The notes under the pieces are model-generated. The model saw nothing but the letters and a program-made list of their open reading frames with translations. It made no database searches and was not told the DNA's origin. DNA of 64,000 nucleotides from Epiperipatus broadwayi. Lineage: Eukaryota; Onychophora; Udeonychophora; Euonychophora; Peripatidae. The stretch is from NCBI GenBank assembly GCA_028023455.1, contig JAQFVV010006551.1:355001-419000 (forward strand). The letters are read 5' to 3'. The translations under genes were made by a program, and so were the position numbers. Of this stretch, positions 1 through 13,420 are shown in pieces (positions within the stretch are counted from its first letter, which is position 1; every line of letters begins with the position of its first letter).

Positions 1-985
1 TAGTAATTCGGAAATATAAACAATACTTTGAAAAGATTTTGTAACTGTATAATTTTAAAATACTGCAGAGATAGTGGTTTAATTATTGTCAGTAGTTTGA
101 GGGTTAATCACTATAACATTACAAAACCCTTCAAGTTACCATTAAACCCAGTAAGCTTCCAGATACATTTTGCTAAATATCATAAGATACTAATTATATA
201 TATATATCCTACTAGTGGAGTATCCTATCATATGTATGTATATATGATAGATTGATGGATAGATAGATTGATAGACAGACAGACAGATAAATAGATAGAT
301 AGATATGCTCAATTTATCAGAAGTATGGTATAAATATCTAAGAGAAATATAACTCCTAAAATAAACTTCTTAAATGCTTTGTTTTGTATAGTTTTATGTA
401 GAGTAGAGGAAGGATTGTATAGTTTTACATGGAGAAGAGGAATGATTGCTTAAGTCAAAAGAGAATAAGACTGAAGCTTTTAAAATTGTAAATTTAGAAA
501 AAGAAAAAAGACAAGAAATTGAAAAACTAATATCTGCAATGTAGAGTTATAAAAAAAGCAAGTAAACAAATAATTTTTAAATAAGTATGCCTGTTAATAA
601 AAGAAAGAAAATTGTGTAAAATGTAGTGAAAGAAACAGGAATGAAAAAGGAATTATAGGAGAAAAGGAAGAAACTTAATAACTTTAAAAAAGAAAGTAGT
701 TATCATTTTAAAGGAATTCATCAAAGCATAGAAAAGCTTAGAAAACATTATCTATTCTGGTGTGTAATTAAAGATGATAATGATAATTTATACTAAATAA
801 AATTATTTTTATTTATTTTTATTATTTTGAATATCAATGACTATATTTTTTTCAGCTTAATTACATTCTTTGGCGTTTTATGTTTCAAACAATATATATA
901 TATATTATGTCATTTTTGAGTAATACAAACTTAAGTTGTCATAAAATGTGTGGCTTAACATAATTTTTTAAACATTCAATATAGT
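1..985. other. A+T-rich DNA without a recognisable gene
   Basis: I see no convincing coding region, splice structure or transposon end here. The short open frames (for example 28-255) are rich in codons expected by chance in A+T-rich DNA. The only structured element is the GATA/GACA microsatellite at about 244-305. Confidence 0.6.
244..305. repeat. GATA/GACA microsatellite
   Basis: An interrupted tetranucleotide run of GATA-type units with a block of GACA units in the middle. The same mixed GATA/GACA composition recurs at 60238-60345, so this is a favoured simple-repeat class of the genome. No function is implied. Confidence 0.9.
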
Positions 986-989
986 TGCA

Positions 990-1760
990 TCACCAGCAAA
1001 AAGGATAAGATGGAATGCATAGCTGTAGAGAGCTTGAAAGTCTGATTTCGTATATATATATATCACCCTCTCACAAACTATAAATTAAAAGGTATCTAAA
1101 TGTTGAAGAAAGAATCAATATTGAAATGAATCTATCCAATTGCAACTTCTTGTCAAGGCAATCTCCTTTAATAATATATTTGTATAATAAATTAAAACAG
1201 AAATACATATATTACAATACTAGCCAAAAATAAAATTTCACTAAAATTCTTTCTTAATTATGGTTTCATCTACGAACAAATAGACTTTATCACGTAATAT
1301 TCAATTAAGCACACAACACACACACACACTTATATATATATATATATATATATATTAGAAGGGACATGAATTCAGACTTTTAGGCTCTCCACAGCCATCC
1401 ATATTTTCCTATACAAATAATATACATGATCACATAAACATAAAAAAGATAAATGTTCTGTAATATATATATATATTTCATGTTGAATCAGCACTCACCA
1501 GTTAATACATATTACTATCTCCCACCCATATATGTAATCAAGGCTCAATATATATTAAGATAGCAAGTCTTCAAAATTCAATGGACAAACTTTAATTTTC
1601 TTCACACTCCAACTCTTCAGCCATCCATATCATTGAAAATCAAATTGTTGAACAATCTCCAACATTCCAATACTTCAGCCATCCATATCATTGAAAATTC
1701 AATGATTGAACACTCAAGCTCTTATTGATGCCAATATTACTGTCATACCCATGTTGATCC
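990..1760. repeat. Degenerate family C repeat copy
   Basis: This stretch carries diverged pieces of the element described at 1866-2496. One piece near 1010-1050 contains the end motif 'agcttgaaagtctgattt'. A second piece at about 1363-1720 has the series gacttttaggctctccacagcc, atttcatgttgaatcagcac and cttcagccatccatatcattg in the same order as the better copy. The phrase 'cttcagccatccatatcattga' occurs twice (about 1615 and 1674), which suggests a local duplication. A CA/TA dinucleotide run lies at 1315-1356. No coding capacity is visible. Boundaries are approximate because the copy is old. Confidence 0.6.
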
Positions 1761-1865
1761 CAATTCACTCTGACCCCTTATATATAGCACCAGAATATGT
1801 CCATTTAAATATACAGAAAAGGAATGGGGAAAATATAGGCTGAATATGTAATATTCAAATACATG

Positions 1866-2496
1866 TATGTATATTGTCTATACTACACTTATTGTAATTA
1901 GAACAGGCATGAAATCAGAATTTCAAGTTCTCCATAGCCATCTACTCCATCTTATCAAATTTATACACATGAGAACACATACATGGGAAAATATAAATGA
2001 TCTCCAATGTATGTATTTCATGCTGAAATGCACTCAACAGTTAGTCCAGATAACCATCTCCCACACATATATACAATCAATGCTCAGTTTATATTAAAAT
2101 AGCAAATCTTTAAACTTCAATGGACCAGCTTCAATATTTTTACACTCCATGTATTAAACCATCCATATTTGAATTTTCCATCATCAGATTTTCAATGATA
2201 TGGATGGCTGAAGAGTTGTGGTATGGAGAAGATTGACACTTGAAGATTTGGTATCTTAATATGAACTGAGCACTGATTGTATATATGTGTGGGAGATGGC
2301 GATATGGACCAACTGCTAAATGCTGGGCCAGCATGAAATATATATATAGTGCAAATCATTTACCTTTTTCACATGTATGTAATCATGTATATCAGTTGTG
2401 TAATTATAGAGTGGGTGTTGTGAAGAACTTGAAAGTCTGAGTTCAAATTTCTTCTAATTACATTAATTTTAGTATAGACAATATACATATATTTGA
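1866..2496. mobile_element. Family C terminal-inverted-repeat element (MITE-like)
   Basis: The first about 280 bases and the last about 320 bases are imperfect reverse complements. The left end 'tgtatattgtctatacta' is matched by the inverse of the right end near 2480-2496. Further inward, 'catctcccacacatatata' near 2062 pairs with 'tatatatgtgtgggagatg' near 2281. The element has no transposase ORF, so it is non-autonomous. Related copies are the degenerate stretch just upstream and the larger copy at 16531-17971. The open frames at 1867-2097 and 2140-2334 lie inside the arms and are not genes. I cannot assign it to a transposase superfamily because no clear target duplication is preserved. 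Confidence 0.75.
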
Positions 2497-2541
2497 ATAT
2501 TATGCACACAAAAGATAATAGGCTTGCATTATATATATATA

Positions 2542-3497
2542 CACCTGGGTCTCGTTTTACGCAATAGATAGGTTCCTCAGAAATCATGCGCAAACAAAAT
2601 CGCGCAAAAATAGATGTAACCTACCTTGAAAAAGGGGGGATATGGACTGTGATTTTTCAAAAATTGCGTAAAAACAAAGCACCAACATAAAATTACTTTA
2701 AAATTCGCGCGCAAAAAAAATAAGGAAATAAAATATGACTAATAAAAAATTTCAAATTTGAAAAAATTGATACAAGACAAACTTTTTTTAACTATAATAT
2801 TTAATTTTATTCAAAATGACATATTTTTATGTATAATTTACAGTAATTTACATTTTTTATACACGTTTTAATTATTATCACTATTTGCCAATAAACAGGT
2901 TCGTTTGCAAACTGGTAAAAAATCAGATTCTTCCCAAAAGGAAATACAACTAGCGCCAAGGTCACTCTCACATTGTGTTAATGGTTTTCTGGTGACAACG
3001 TAATTAGTAATTAATCTAACAACTAAAAATTAAATTCTTATTTTTGTCTTTATTTTTTTAATTTTCAATTTTAATTGTGCCCACTGCTATTACTCACCTT
3101 TTAAAAATAAACTTGTGGACACTAAGTGATTAATAATTGATTACATTCTTTTTTAAAAAGCAAAAACAGAATGTGATTTAAAATGCAAAATTAACACGCA
3201 CAATGTTTGAACAAATTTACATTATAATCTTGTAAAATTTAATGTGTGTATACATAAAATGTGAAAATCATGATTTTAATTTCATTATTGCATAAAATCT
3301 TACTATTATAAAGCACTGAAAATATTGTAATTACTAAGGTGAAAGTCGAATTCCAATAATGTGCTATTACTTTCAATATATGCGAAATTTATTATTTAAA
3401 GTAATAGCGCATTATCGGAGTTCGACTTCCGGAAAAACATGAATCGCATAACTTCAAAATCACATTAAATAAATCCGTGTAAAAAGAGACCCAGGTG
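2542..3497. mobile_element. Tigger/pogo-like MITE, copy 1
   Basis: The left end reads CACCTGGGTCTCGTTTTACG and the right end is its near-perfect inverse (GAGACCCAGGTG). These terminal inverted repeats resemble the 'GTCTCGTTTTACGC' type ends of pogo/Tigger elements. The left flank gives TA, the dinucleotide target of that superfamily. The interior is A+T-rich and non-coding in this copy. It has lost a segment that is present in copies 2 and 4. A conserved internal stem lies at 3341-3431. Copies are at 6288, 10450 and 20633; the last one supplies the transposase evidence. Confidence 0.88.
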
Positions 3498-3499
3498 TG

Positions 3500-6287
3500 T
3501 ATAAATATATATAGAAATGGGAAGCCAATTACCATGGACTGGGCATAACATTTTAAGATTTTAAATAAATTTATTGAAACTTAATTAGTCATAATGCCAC
3601 ATTGTGGAGCCAATTGTAAATGAAAACTTTACAACCAATAACCAATCAATTGAGCTCACATGGTGAAATAATATACCTTTCAACTACCAATCAATTAATC
3701 AAGACACATATTGTAAGGCATCAATTGTGTTGAAAATAGTATGTATAAAAGAAAATAAACTAGTCCAATCATTGGCTGGTTTAATCATTGATTACAATTT
3801 ACCATATTGCCTATCAGACTAGCTACACATAAAATATGTCTGGATATCAAAGACCAGTAATAAGAGACATTAAATGATTTACTCTCAAGGTTAACTTGAT
3901 CAGTGATTTAATTATTCACCAAAATATAAATTGGAAACAAAGGAAATTTTAATGAAGCGTACCTATATTTGCAGATGGGGATTATATGTAAAACAATATA
4001 ATGATTAGTGATGGCTTAGATAAATAATTATGAAATTAAATATTAGTAATACACAAAATTATCATTTAAGTAATTATAAATTTATTTAATGCACATTGAT
4101 TATGTAAGTAATATTATTAAGGCATTAAACCTTTAAGCATGTGCGCTTGAAAAATACGAAGGTAGGGACCTCTACAGGTCTTAACCACAAGCTTTGTAAG
4201 TCCCAAACATTACCTACTGACCTTTATACTGAAAATAGAAAAATAAATAAATAAATAAATTTCAAATAAATCCCAAAATCATTTCATATAAGCAAATAGT
4301 ATATACTTTATTATAATTGAGATTTGATTTTCTTTTCAAATTGCTATAATTATATTAAACACATACAATATAATTATTGCAATTTGAAAAGTTTTCGTTT
4401 TAATTCAATATTATTTAAATTAACAATATTTGCTAGCAATAGGCATGGATTGACATTTATATGTACATAAGAACCATCTATTATTATTTAACACATAGTA
4501 AGATGCAATCAAATAAATAAATAATGAAAATCATAATAGCTTCTTAAAATAATAATTTACAATCATCGATATACGTCCCTCCAGGTTAGATCATTTAATT
4601 TAAAAAATATATATAAATGTTCTTTTCCTATTGTGTTGGATGATTTATTTGCTTCATTTTCCATTAAAACTATACTTCTCTTTTGGACTACAAATATGAA
4701 CATTTTAGATTTCTTATTTCTTATAGGGCTTCTATTATGGCCCCTAAATTCAATATCTTTCTTTATATCTTCATTCATTCTGAAACTTCAAAAAACATTT
4801 ATCATGGACTATATGACTCTTAGTATATGAAACTTTTATAAATAAAATCTAGAAACAACTCCTATCTCATATGTTAAGAAATATGCATATATAACGCAAA
4901 CATAAAATTTCTACAGATGATCTACCTTTATAGACATATCTAATGATGAAATTGTGAATTAAATTTTGAAGAGAAATATTAAATAATGATAAAATTGTAA
5001 ACCCAAATATAATACATTATGTGTATATTTATAAATGTTTTCTATCAATGACAGTCATTTTAATTTTCGGACTACATTGTGTACAACAGTTATGTATAGC
5101 ATGTGCGCATAATGCATTTGAAATAAAACAAGTGTCTTAATGACAAATAATATCTAATATATAATCATTTGTTAATAAATTGAAATTTGAAACCAGTTTA
5201 TTTATATCGTACATATGTAAGGTGTAAGAATCAAAGGACAACAGAAAATTTTTAATAATAAGTGACCTATAGTATTTTTCCTATTAATATTGACAAATTA
5301 AAGATTTAAAATAATTTACTTATATTATGTACGAATATATATTGCATGGCGAATCAAAATAAATAGAAAATTTTAATACTCAATGAAACTTAAGATGTTG
5401 TTAATTATAACAATTGATTAAAACTTAATTTAGTTTACATCTATATAAATAGTTAACTTTAAAATCAATCCTTCAAAAAAAAAGTTAAAAAAAAAAAGAC
5501 CAAATTAGTTACCATTTAATCTTCTTTATTCTCTTTTCATTTTAAAGTTCCATAACTATTTAATGTGTTCCGGCATGGTTAAGACAATATGTAAAATAGT
5601 TTAAAATGACAAATTCATGAACCTTTTTTTTTTTTTTTTTAATAAACAATTGACTTGTAGCATTTTTTAAAATCTGGATTAGGTTAGGATGTATCAGTTA
5701 AAATGATGGACCAATTTTGAATATGTAGCTAATGCTTATATTGGCTTGCTGTATACAAATAATTATTTCTACTCCAAATGTCTGCTCATCAATAAGTTCC
5801 TTTTTTTCACTAGATCATGATTATGAAATAGGGCAAGATGGAGGGTTTGAACCCTGGATCATAAGTTTATCATTTACCCTGCCATTCCTAATGATATATT
5901 CAGTCCAATAAATAGTGTCATTATGCAAAGAAAATTATATATGAGACAATAGCAAAGTTTTGCTTTTTTCCATCACTGGCGATTGTTAATCCTTGTTGCT
6001 ATAGTATTTTTTTTATGGCTATTGTTTAGCTCAGTCTTTCACACATTGCTAATATCAATATCTTTATTACAACAATTGTTGACTTTTTAAATATTAAAAT
6101 TAAAAAAAAATTACATATAAAAATTAGCTTTACAGTTTATAAAAACAAAATAGATAAATAAACAACAAATAATAAAATTACATTGCAAACAATTTCTAAA
6201 AACAAAAATACAATCTAAAACACATTTAGTAATTTTATATGCCAATATTTTACTCATTGATATTACAAAAAGGCAAGTAAACACAAA
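3500..6287. other. A+T-rich DNA, no clear gene
   Basis: Apart from the weak exon candidate at 4563-4779 I find nothing that behaves as a gene. Two loosely similar segments near 5195-5270 and 5320-5390 may be an old local duplication. A palindromic 'gggtttgaaccct' at about 5848 resembles an RNA polymerase III B box but has no matching A box, so it is not called as a SINE. Confidence 0.5.
4563..4779 (-). CDS. Possible isolated exon, unknown product
   Basis: A 71-residue open frame, lysine- and asparagine-rich, is preceded on the minus strand by a fair 3' splice site (pyrimidine-rich stretch ending GTTTCAG just before 4779). The frame ends with a TGA; a GT (GAC|GTATAT) near the end could instead be a splice donor. 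Its C-terminal part reads LYIFFKLNDLTWRDV, and the better exon candidate at 40035-40298 contains FMIELTKLNDLKW, so the two might be distantly related exons. I do not recognise a domain. In DNA this A+T-rich a 71-codon frame can occur by chance. Confidence 0.2.
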
Positions 6288-7463
6288 CACCTGGGTCTCA
6301 TTTTACGCAATAGATAGGTTCCTCAGAAAACATGTGCAAATGAAATCACGCAAAAATAGACATAACTTACATTGAAAAAGGGGGGATGCGGTCTGTGATT
6401 TTTCAAAATTCGAGTAAAAGCAAAGCACCAATGTAAAATTACTTTAAAATTCGTGGAAAAAAAATAAGGAAATAAAATATGACTAATAAAAAATTTCAAA
6501 TTTGAAAAAAAGTGATACAAGACAAACTTTTTTTAACTATAATATTTAATTTTATTCAAAATAATATATTTTTATGCATAATTTACAGTACAGTAATTTA
6601 CATTTTTTTATACACATTTTAATTATTATCGCTATTTGCCGAAAAACACGTTCATTTGCAAACTGGTAAAAAATCAGATTCTCACAAGAGGAAATACAAC
6701 TAGTGCCAAGTTCACTCTCGTGTTGTGTTAATGGTATTCTGTTGACAACGTAATTAGTAATTAATCTTTGAGATGATGATTTTATTAATTGTTTATGAAC
6801 TTAGACTTATGATAATAAAAAGACATTTATTCACCACTGCTGGGAAAAATTTAATTAAAAGTAACAACTAAAAATTAAATTCTTATTTTTGTCTTTAATT
6901 TTTTAATTTTCAATTGCATTTAAAAATCAAATTTCGTTTTACATCACATTAATTTCAAGTCACCATAAGTAATTTTTAAATTGTTAATTACAATTAAAAA
7001 TCAGATTTTAATTTTTAATTGTCAAATTTAATTGTGCCCACTGCTATTACTCACCTTTTAAAAATAAACTTGCGGACACTAAATGATTAATAATTGATTA
7101 CATTCTTTTTTAAAAAGCAAAAACAGAATGTGATTTAAAATGCAAAATTAACATGCACAATGTTTGAACAAATTTACATTATAATCTTGTAAAATTTAAT
7201 GTGTGTATACATAAAATGTGGAAATCATGATTTTAATTTCATTATTGCATAAAATCTTACTATTATAAAGCACTGAAAATATTGAAATTACTAAGATGAA
7301 AGTCGAATTCCAATAGTGTGCTATTACTTTCAATATTATGCAAGTGCACAAAATTTATTATTTAAAGTAATAGCGCATTATCGGAGTTTGACTTCCAGTG
7401 AAACATGAATCGTGTACCTTCAAAATCGTGTTAAACAAGTCCGTGTAAAAAGAGACCCAGGTG
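6288..7463. mobile_element. Tigger/pogo-like MITE, copy 2
   Basis: Ends CACCTGGGTCTC and GAGACCCAGGTG are intact inverted repeats. Compared with copy 1, an extra segment at roughly 6765-6865 and 6910-7030 is retained; its 'cttagacttatgataataaaaagac' theme also occurs in copy 4, where it lies next to the transposase remnant. The target duplication is no longer exact (AA on the left, TA on the right). The internal stem is at 7298-7396. There is no coding capacity left. Confidence 0.88.
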
Positions 7464-7734
7464 TACTTTGGTAAAATCTATATACACATACATGTTTTTT
7501 TACATCATCACTGCAATTTAAATCCCACAATCATAAATAAATAAATATACCAAAAAAAAAAAATGAAATAAATAAAGATAACAACAACTAATAACAACAA
7601 CATGTATATATAAACTACTATATCAAAGCCAAATCAAAAATTTTTTTAAAAACAATAATGACACTTTGATGGAAAGAATGGGTCTTTCCAACCTTTACAA
7701 TATATATGTAATAACATTTTAATATCAAATACAT

Positions 7735-8047
7735 AAACAAGGTAAAACTCTCCATACAGTAGTGCCACACTGTGCCAACCAGAGTAATCAATGGATGCCA
7801 GAAGGCTTGTGCATAAAATCCCTATCTAATGCCTACTTATCCAATATTCCTAGACTAGTTTCTGGCTTGTGGCCTTCGTCAGTGAGGAGCTTTGGATCAC
7901 TGATGAAGGCCACAAGCCAGAAACTAGTCTGGGGATATTGGATGAGTAGGCATTAGATAGAGATTTTATGCACAAGCCTTCTGGCATCCATTGATTACTC
8001 TGGTTGGCACAGGATGGCACTACTGTATGGAGAGTTTTGCCTTGTTT
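7735..8047. mobile_element. Family B foldback element (about 300-bp palindrome)
   Basis: Two arms of about 145 bases, 7735-7885 and 7900-8047, are almost exact reverse complements, separated by only about 15 bases ('ggagctttggatcactga'-type centre). The outer ends read ataaacaaggtaaaactct and agagttttgccttgtttat. The core 'ccacaagccagaaactagtc' recurs in single-arm copies at 12076, 59548 and 61730. The DNA just outside (about 8048-8090, with 'tatgtgctagta' and 'atgatcatgtgatc') matches in inverted orientation the sequence upstream of the 12.1-kb and 61.7-kb copies, so the mobile unit is larger than the palindrome. No protein is encoded. Confidence 0.85.
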
Positions 8048-8094
8048 ATAAACAATTATGTGCTAGTATAAGAGATGATGATCATGTGATCAAA

Positions 8095-10449
8095 TAATAT
8101 CTATAATAGAAGCAAATTAATTTAAAAGTATGCATATTAAAATATCAAAAAAAAAATTAATAAAAATATATAATAATGAGATTATAAAAAAGTTAAACAC
8201 TGGAATAATAAATAAAACTGAAAACAAAATCACATTACAGACATATATACTACACATTACTCAGATCATGTATGATATGAATGTGTTCACTAGATTATTC
8301 TTAAAATAAAGTGAAAGTTATTACTTGCTTTGTTTTTTTTATCAATAATAAACTGTAGATGATACACTTTTAACATAACATTTTAAAGTTTACACTGACT
8401 TTTTTAATCATAACATTATTTCTTTTTTTAATTTTGTAATATACAAAAAAAAAAGGATATCATTCTATAATTTACAAATATTTCAATATGTTTACACAAA
8501 ACACTCCTATATATGAGCACACAGATATGCTTGTATAATATAATGTTAACATATTTGAATTGTCATAGACTAATAAAAAAATTCATTTTATTACCATATA
8601 TACGTATATATAAATGGGTATTGATTCAAATGTGTGCACACAATTGTTTATATCCTATGATATTTATTTGTCAAAAAAAAGTTACTAAATCCATATTATC
8701 ACATTTTTACAAGACAATTAATTTGATGTTGAATATACATAAAATAAATGTCATGGGTGCATATTCTAATTTAAATTAAATAGGTAGTACAAATTTTAAA
8801 TATTTTTACAAATAGTATTTTTAGCGAATTATTTTAAATCGTAAGTAAAGTTTGTTTAAAGAAATTGTATTTGAGTTCAATTTGAAAGATCTTTCAAAAC
8901 TAAATAGTTTTTTGGTTTCTAAATTTCCAATATTTAATTTAAAAAGGATTTTTGAATTTCATTTTTTAATTCCAACATAAAATAAAACTGAAATAAATTC
9001 TCGTGAAGCAAATGGGTCATGTTACTTTTATTTTCTTTCCACATTTTTTTAAATGGATAAAGAGTCACAAGTTATTTATTTTTAATACTGATAAATTAAA
9101 TATTTTACTCATCAGCTAATATGTGTATGTACCTTATATATATGATGCAGTAACATTGTGCTTCTCTGCATACAGACAAAACAGCATATCTACAAAGTCA
9201 TAGCATGGTAGTCTTCCAGCAAGCTGATAAGTACTGACATTTCACAGTAATCTGATGCATAATAGAGTAGTTTAATGTCCTATTAATATTTTAAGTAAAG
9301 GTATATATCAGGTAAATGTTGGCAGTCTGACAGCCCCATTCAATCTCTATAATTAATTTGATTGATTTCAGGCAGTCAAGGCATCTAGTTCCTGTATATG
9401 GACTATTAACTATAAAAAATCTGATTCTGTCTTGTACTCTACATCTGCCTTCAGTTATAACTTGATAATAGTAATGGTCTAATGGTTTTTATTTTAAACC
9501 CATCCTTTTTATGCTCTATGGTAGAATTTGAAAACAATAATTAAATGTTTTTTTTGTTACCACAATAAAAAAAAAAAGAATTAATGACTCTTGTTGATAT
9601 ACATTTAGCATTTTTAATTTTTTCAAAAACATCAGATTGTAGAATTTAGAATCAAAGTATATTATACTAATTTTATTAACCCTCTCAAACTCTGCATTTT
9701 CTGATTTTTTTTGTCTCACACATCAATGTAAAATATATGATAAAATGATTATTGCTTATCTGAAAGTAATAAATTTGACTTCATTTGATAGATATTTTTT
9801 TTTACTATTGAAATAAATTTTAAATATTCACTTTTTATTTCTGTAAATATTAAAAAATTGAGATCATAAACAAAACAAATAGTTTAGACATCGTTTCTAG
9901 AAAGATTATTTTCAGTCTATAAAATCAACAAAATATTTCTTAATTCTTATTATTTTTTAAACATCTGAATGAATAATTATTTATTTCTTTTATATCTAAT
10001 GAATTATGCTTTAAAAGTTTAAATTTTTTGAATATTTATTGCAAAATTGTGATATTTACATACTCGTAAATATAAATAAATTGCTTACATAGAAACTAAG
10101 CTTTAAATTACTTCAGGCCATGCTTAGATTCACTGCTAATATAACATTATATTTTTGAAAATAAAGTATTTCAAGTCAAAATAAGTTATTAATAATTTAT
10201 ATTTCTTGATATTTAATAAATATAGTGTAAATTATTTTTTAAAAAATAACTAAAACCATGATAAGTTCATAAATAAACAAGTTTTTGGTCATTGGAACTA
10301 GTTACTTGGCAACAGACAGTGGGCCTAACATGTCAGGGTGGGGATTATGTCTATTGCAAGAGCAGGAATTTAGAATTCTACTGCAAAATTTTTAGCAAAA
10401 ATTATATATAATAAAATATATCATTTTACACACATTTTAATATATAATA
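8095..10449. other. A+T-rich DNA, no gene seen
   Basis: The open frames in this stretch (8513-8779, 9516-9719) have compositions expected from random A+T-rich sequence and lack a convincing start or splice context. I see no repeat family shared with the rest of the window. Confidence 0.55.
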
Positions 10450-11291
10450 CACTTGGGTCTCATTTTACGTGATAGATAGGTTTCTCAGAAAACATGCGCA
10501 AATGAAATCATGCAAAAATAGATGTAACTTACCTTGAAAAAGGGGGAATATGGACTGTGATTTTTCAAAAATCATATAAAAGCAAAGCACCAACGTAAAA
10601 TTACTTTAAAATTCACGCAAAAAAAAAATAAGGAAATAAAATATGACTAATAAAAAATTTCAAATTTGAAAAAAATTGATACCAGACAAACTTTTTTTAA
10701 CTATAATATTTAATTTTATTCAAAATAATATATTTTTATCATAATTTACAGTACAGTAATTTACATTTTTTTATACACGTTTTAATTATTATCACTATTT
10801 ACCGATAAACAGGTTCATTTGCAAACTGATAAAAAATCAGATTTTAATTTTTAATTATCAAATTTAATAGTGCCCACTGCTATTACTCATCTTTTAAAAG
10901 TAAACTTGCGGACACTGAATGATTAATAATTGATTACGTTCTTTTTTAAAAAGCAAAAACAGAATGTGATTTAAAGTGCAAAATTAACACGCACAATGTT
11001 TGAACAAATTTACATTATAATCTTGTAAAATTTAATGTGTGTATACATAAAATGTGGAAATCATGATTTTAATTTCATTATTGCATAAAATCTTACTATT
11101 ATAAAGCACTGAAAATATTGAAATTACTAAGATGAAAGTCGAATTCCAATAATGTGCTATTACTTTCAATATACACGAAATTTATTATTTAAAGTAATAG
11201 CGCATTATCGGAGTTCGACTTCCGGAGAAACGTGAATCACGTAATTTTCAAAATTGCATTAAATAAATCCGCATAAAAAGAGACCCAGGTG
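10450..11291. mobile_element. Tigger/pogo-like MITE, copy 3
   Basis: The shortest copy (about 840 bp). The left end has one change (CACTTGGGTCTC); the right end GAGACCCAGGTG is intact. It lacks the segment between the 'gcaaactgataaaaaatcag' theme and the 'tttttaattatcaaatttaat' theme that copy 2 keeps, which shows internal deletion. The internal stem is at 11134-11223. TA flanks the left side. Confidence 0.88.
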
Positions 11292-12075
11292 TTCTTATGA
11301 AAAAATTCACCAGGGGATGATTTGGTCAAAAGTTAAATTTTTGTCGTCCTGCTAAATCAAAAGGTTAAAAGTTTTAATTTAAAAAAAATTCTTAATGCCA
11401 TTGAAAATAAATAAGGGATGTTTATAATTATTGGTATTATCTATTTTAACATGGAATCAAGCTTGTTTTATAATTTTTTTATTAATTATCAAAATCATAA
11501 TTAAATAAGCATTAAATAGCCCTGTTTAAATGTATAATTTATATATTTTTAAATAATTATCTACAAAAATTTTTGTTTGAGTTTGTTTCTACTTTTTCTT
11601 TTAACTTTGTATATATATATATATGCATGCACACTACTTTGTTATTATACACAATAAGATGCATAACTGTCTCAATGTTTTCTGGTTTTTAAGTTTCAAT
11701 CTCAAAGTTAAATGGAGTTAAGCAACTTTATTTAGATAAGTAGATCTATAAGAAATATTTTATGCATCACTCTTACATGTTACTATTAATTTTTCATTGC
11801 AATATAATATGTAAGAAGGTATCCTAATGATGTAGCTATATTTTTTTAGTAGAAACACATTCCTAAAGTTTAAGTCTAAAAATGAATCCAGTAAAGGATC
11901 TTGAGTTGAAATAAACAAGATTAAAATGATAAATATCATGTCTGTACGCTAAGCAATGACTGTAATTGCTTCTTAGAGTGAAAACTTCTCCTGCAAAATT
12001 AAGTGAAGTTGATTAATAATTGATTGGTTAATAAAACAAACTAATTACGACCAGATAGAACATTTATCATTGATT

Positions 12076-12368
12076 AAACCACTAAACATCACATGATCAC
12101 TATCTCATACTAGCACATAATTGTTATTAAACAATTCAAAACAAAGCAAAACGAGTGCTGGAGGGTTGCATTAGATCCTAAGATCTAGGTGCAGTGCTCT
12201 CAGATCCAAGGCTCCTCACTGATGAAGGCCACAAGCCAGAAACTAGTCTGGGGATATTAAGTGAGTAGGCACTAGATAGGAATTTTATGCACAAGCCTTC
12301 TGGCATCCATTGATTGCTCTTGTTAGCACAAGATGGCACTACTATATGGAGAGTTTTACTTTGTTTTG
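12076..12368 (+). mobile_element. Family B element, single-arm copy
   Basis: From about 12076 the sequence follows the family: 'acatcacatgatcac', 'tactagcacataattgtt', a segment not present in the palindromic copy ('ttagatcctaagatctaggt' region), then the core at about 12219-12345 ending in 'ggagagttttactttgttt'. The internal 'cctaagatctagg' is a short palindrome. This copy shows what a non-duplicated unit looks like. The 59548-59765 copy shares the same extra segment in the opposite orientation. Confidence 0.75.
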
Positions 12369-12369
12369 A

Positions 12370-13377
12370 AATTGTTTAAATTATCATTGATCATTGTGAT
12401 AATAATTATTCTCCCATATTTGAATTGTGGATTAGTTTTTGAAGTAATAAACAAGTTATTCCTATTTAAGGTTAGTGTCTTTGCAACTCTGCAGATCATA
12501 TTCTTTCCATATCCCAATTTCAATATAGATTTAGAAAAAAAATAGTAATATTTATTAGATATTTTATATAATTTTCTTATAGTTATTATTTGTTTTTATC
12601 ATTTATTTAATTGTTTTTTTTTTAATATTCCTTTTTTGTCGTTATTAAAAAAACTATGTCACAGCATATTTATGATATTAAAAAAGTCATATCTGAGATA
12701 TTAGCTTACATATAAAATCTATTTGGATTAAATACATCACTAGTGTCTTAATGCTATTTGAAATATAAATGTATTGGGTAAGAAGATGTACATAAAATTC
12801 CTTTTACATTGACATATCCTAAACTGCATAAACACACTTTATATCCATGTATTCATTTTCTTACTTTGTAAAACCCTGAGATAAATCATTAATCAACTTT
12901 GTATTTAAAATTGCTAGTCTTAGTTTTAAAACACAGATTGAGTTACTCTTAGTTAGTTCTTTTAATAAGAACAATTATATTTGCAAAGATTTTAATTAAT
13001 AATAAAATAGAATAAGAATAATTGTACACCTATTATTGAATAACCCTGACAAATTTTTTATTATTTTATTGAATGTGAATCTATTATAAAAATATAAAAT
13101 AGTTTTAGATTATTGCCACCAAGTTCATGACCAGTTTTTTGTATGGTTTCAATATATATATAAAGAGGCGATGTTAATATATAAATACAAGCAAAATTTA
13201 ATTAATCGGCAAGCAGCAAACATTAAGATAACAGAATTATGGGAAAGTTGACATTGAATTATGGAAAAGTTGATATTTTAAATGTGATAGTTGACAAAGC
13301 TACAACATAGTGAAAGTGCTTCTAAGTTATAGTTATACATATAATTTTTATTGACTTTTAATTACTGTATTTTCAAA

Positions 13378-13420
<43 letters not shown>

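Noticed and set aside
5818-5890. Possible SINE around a B-box-like gggtttgaaccct
   Set aside because: No A box at the right distance and no second copy in the window.
7735-8047. CRISPR-like or tandem repeat interpretation of repeated motifs
   Set aside because: The repeats are two inverted arms, not regularly spaced direct repeats, and the genome is eukaryotic.
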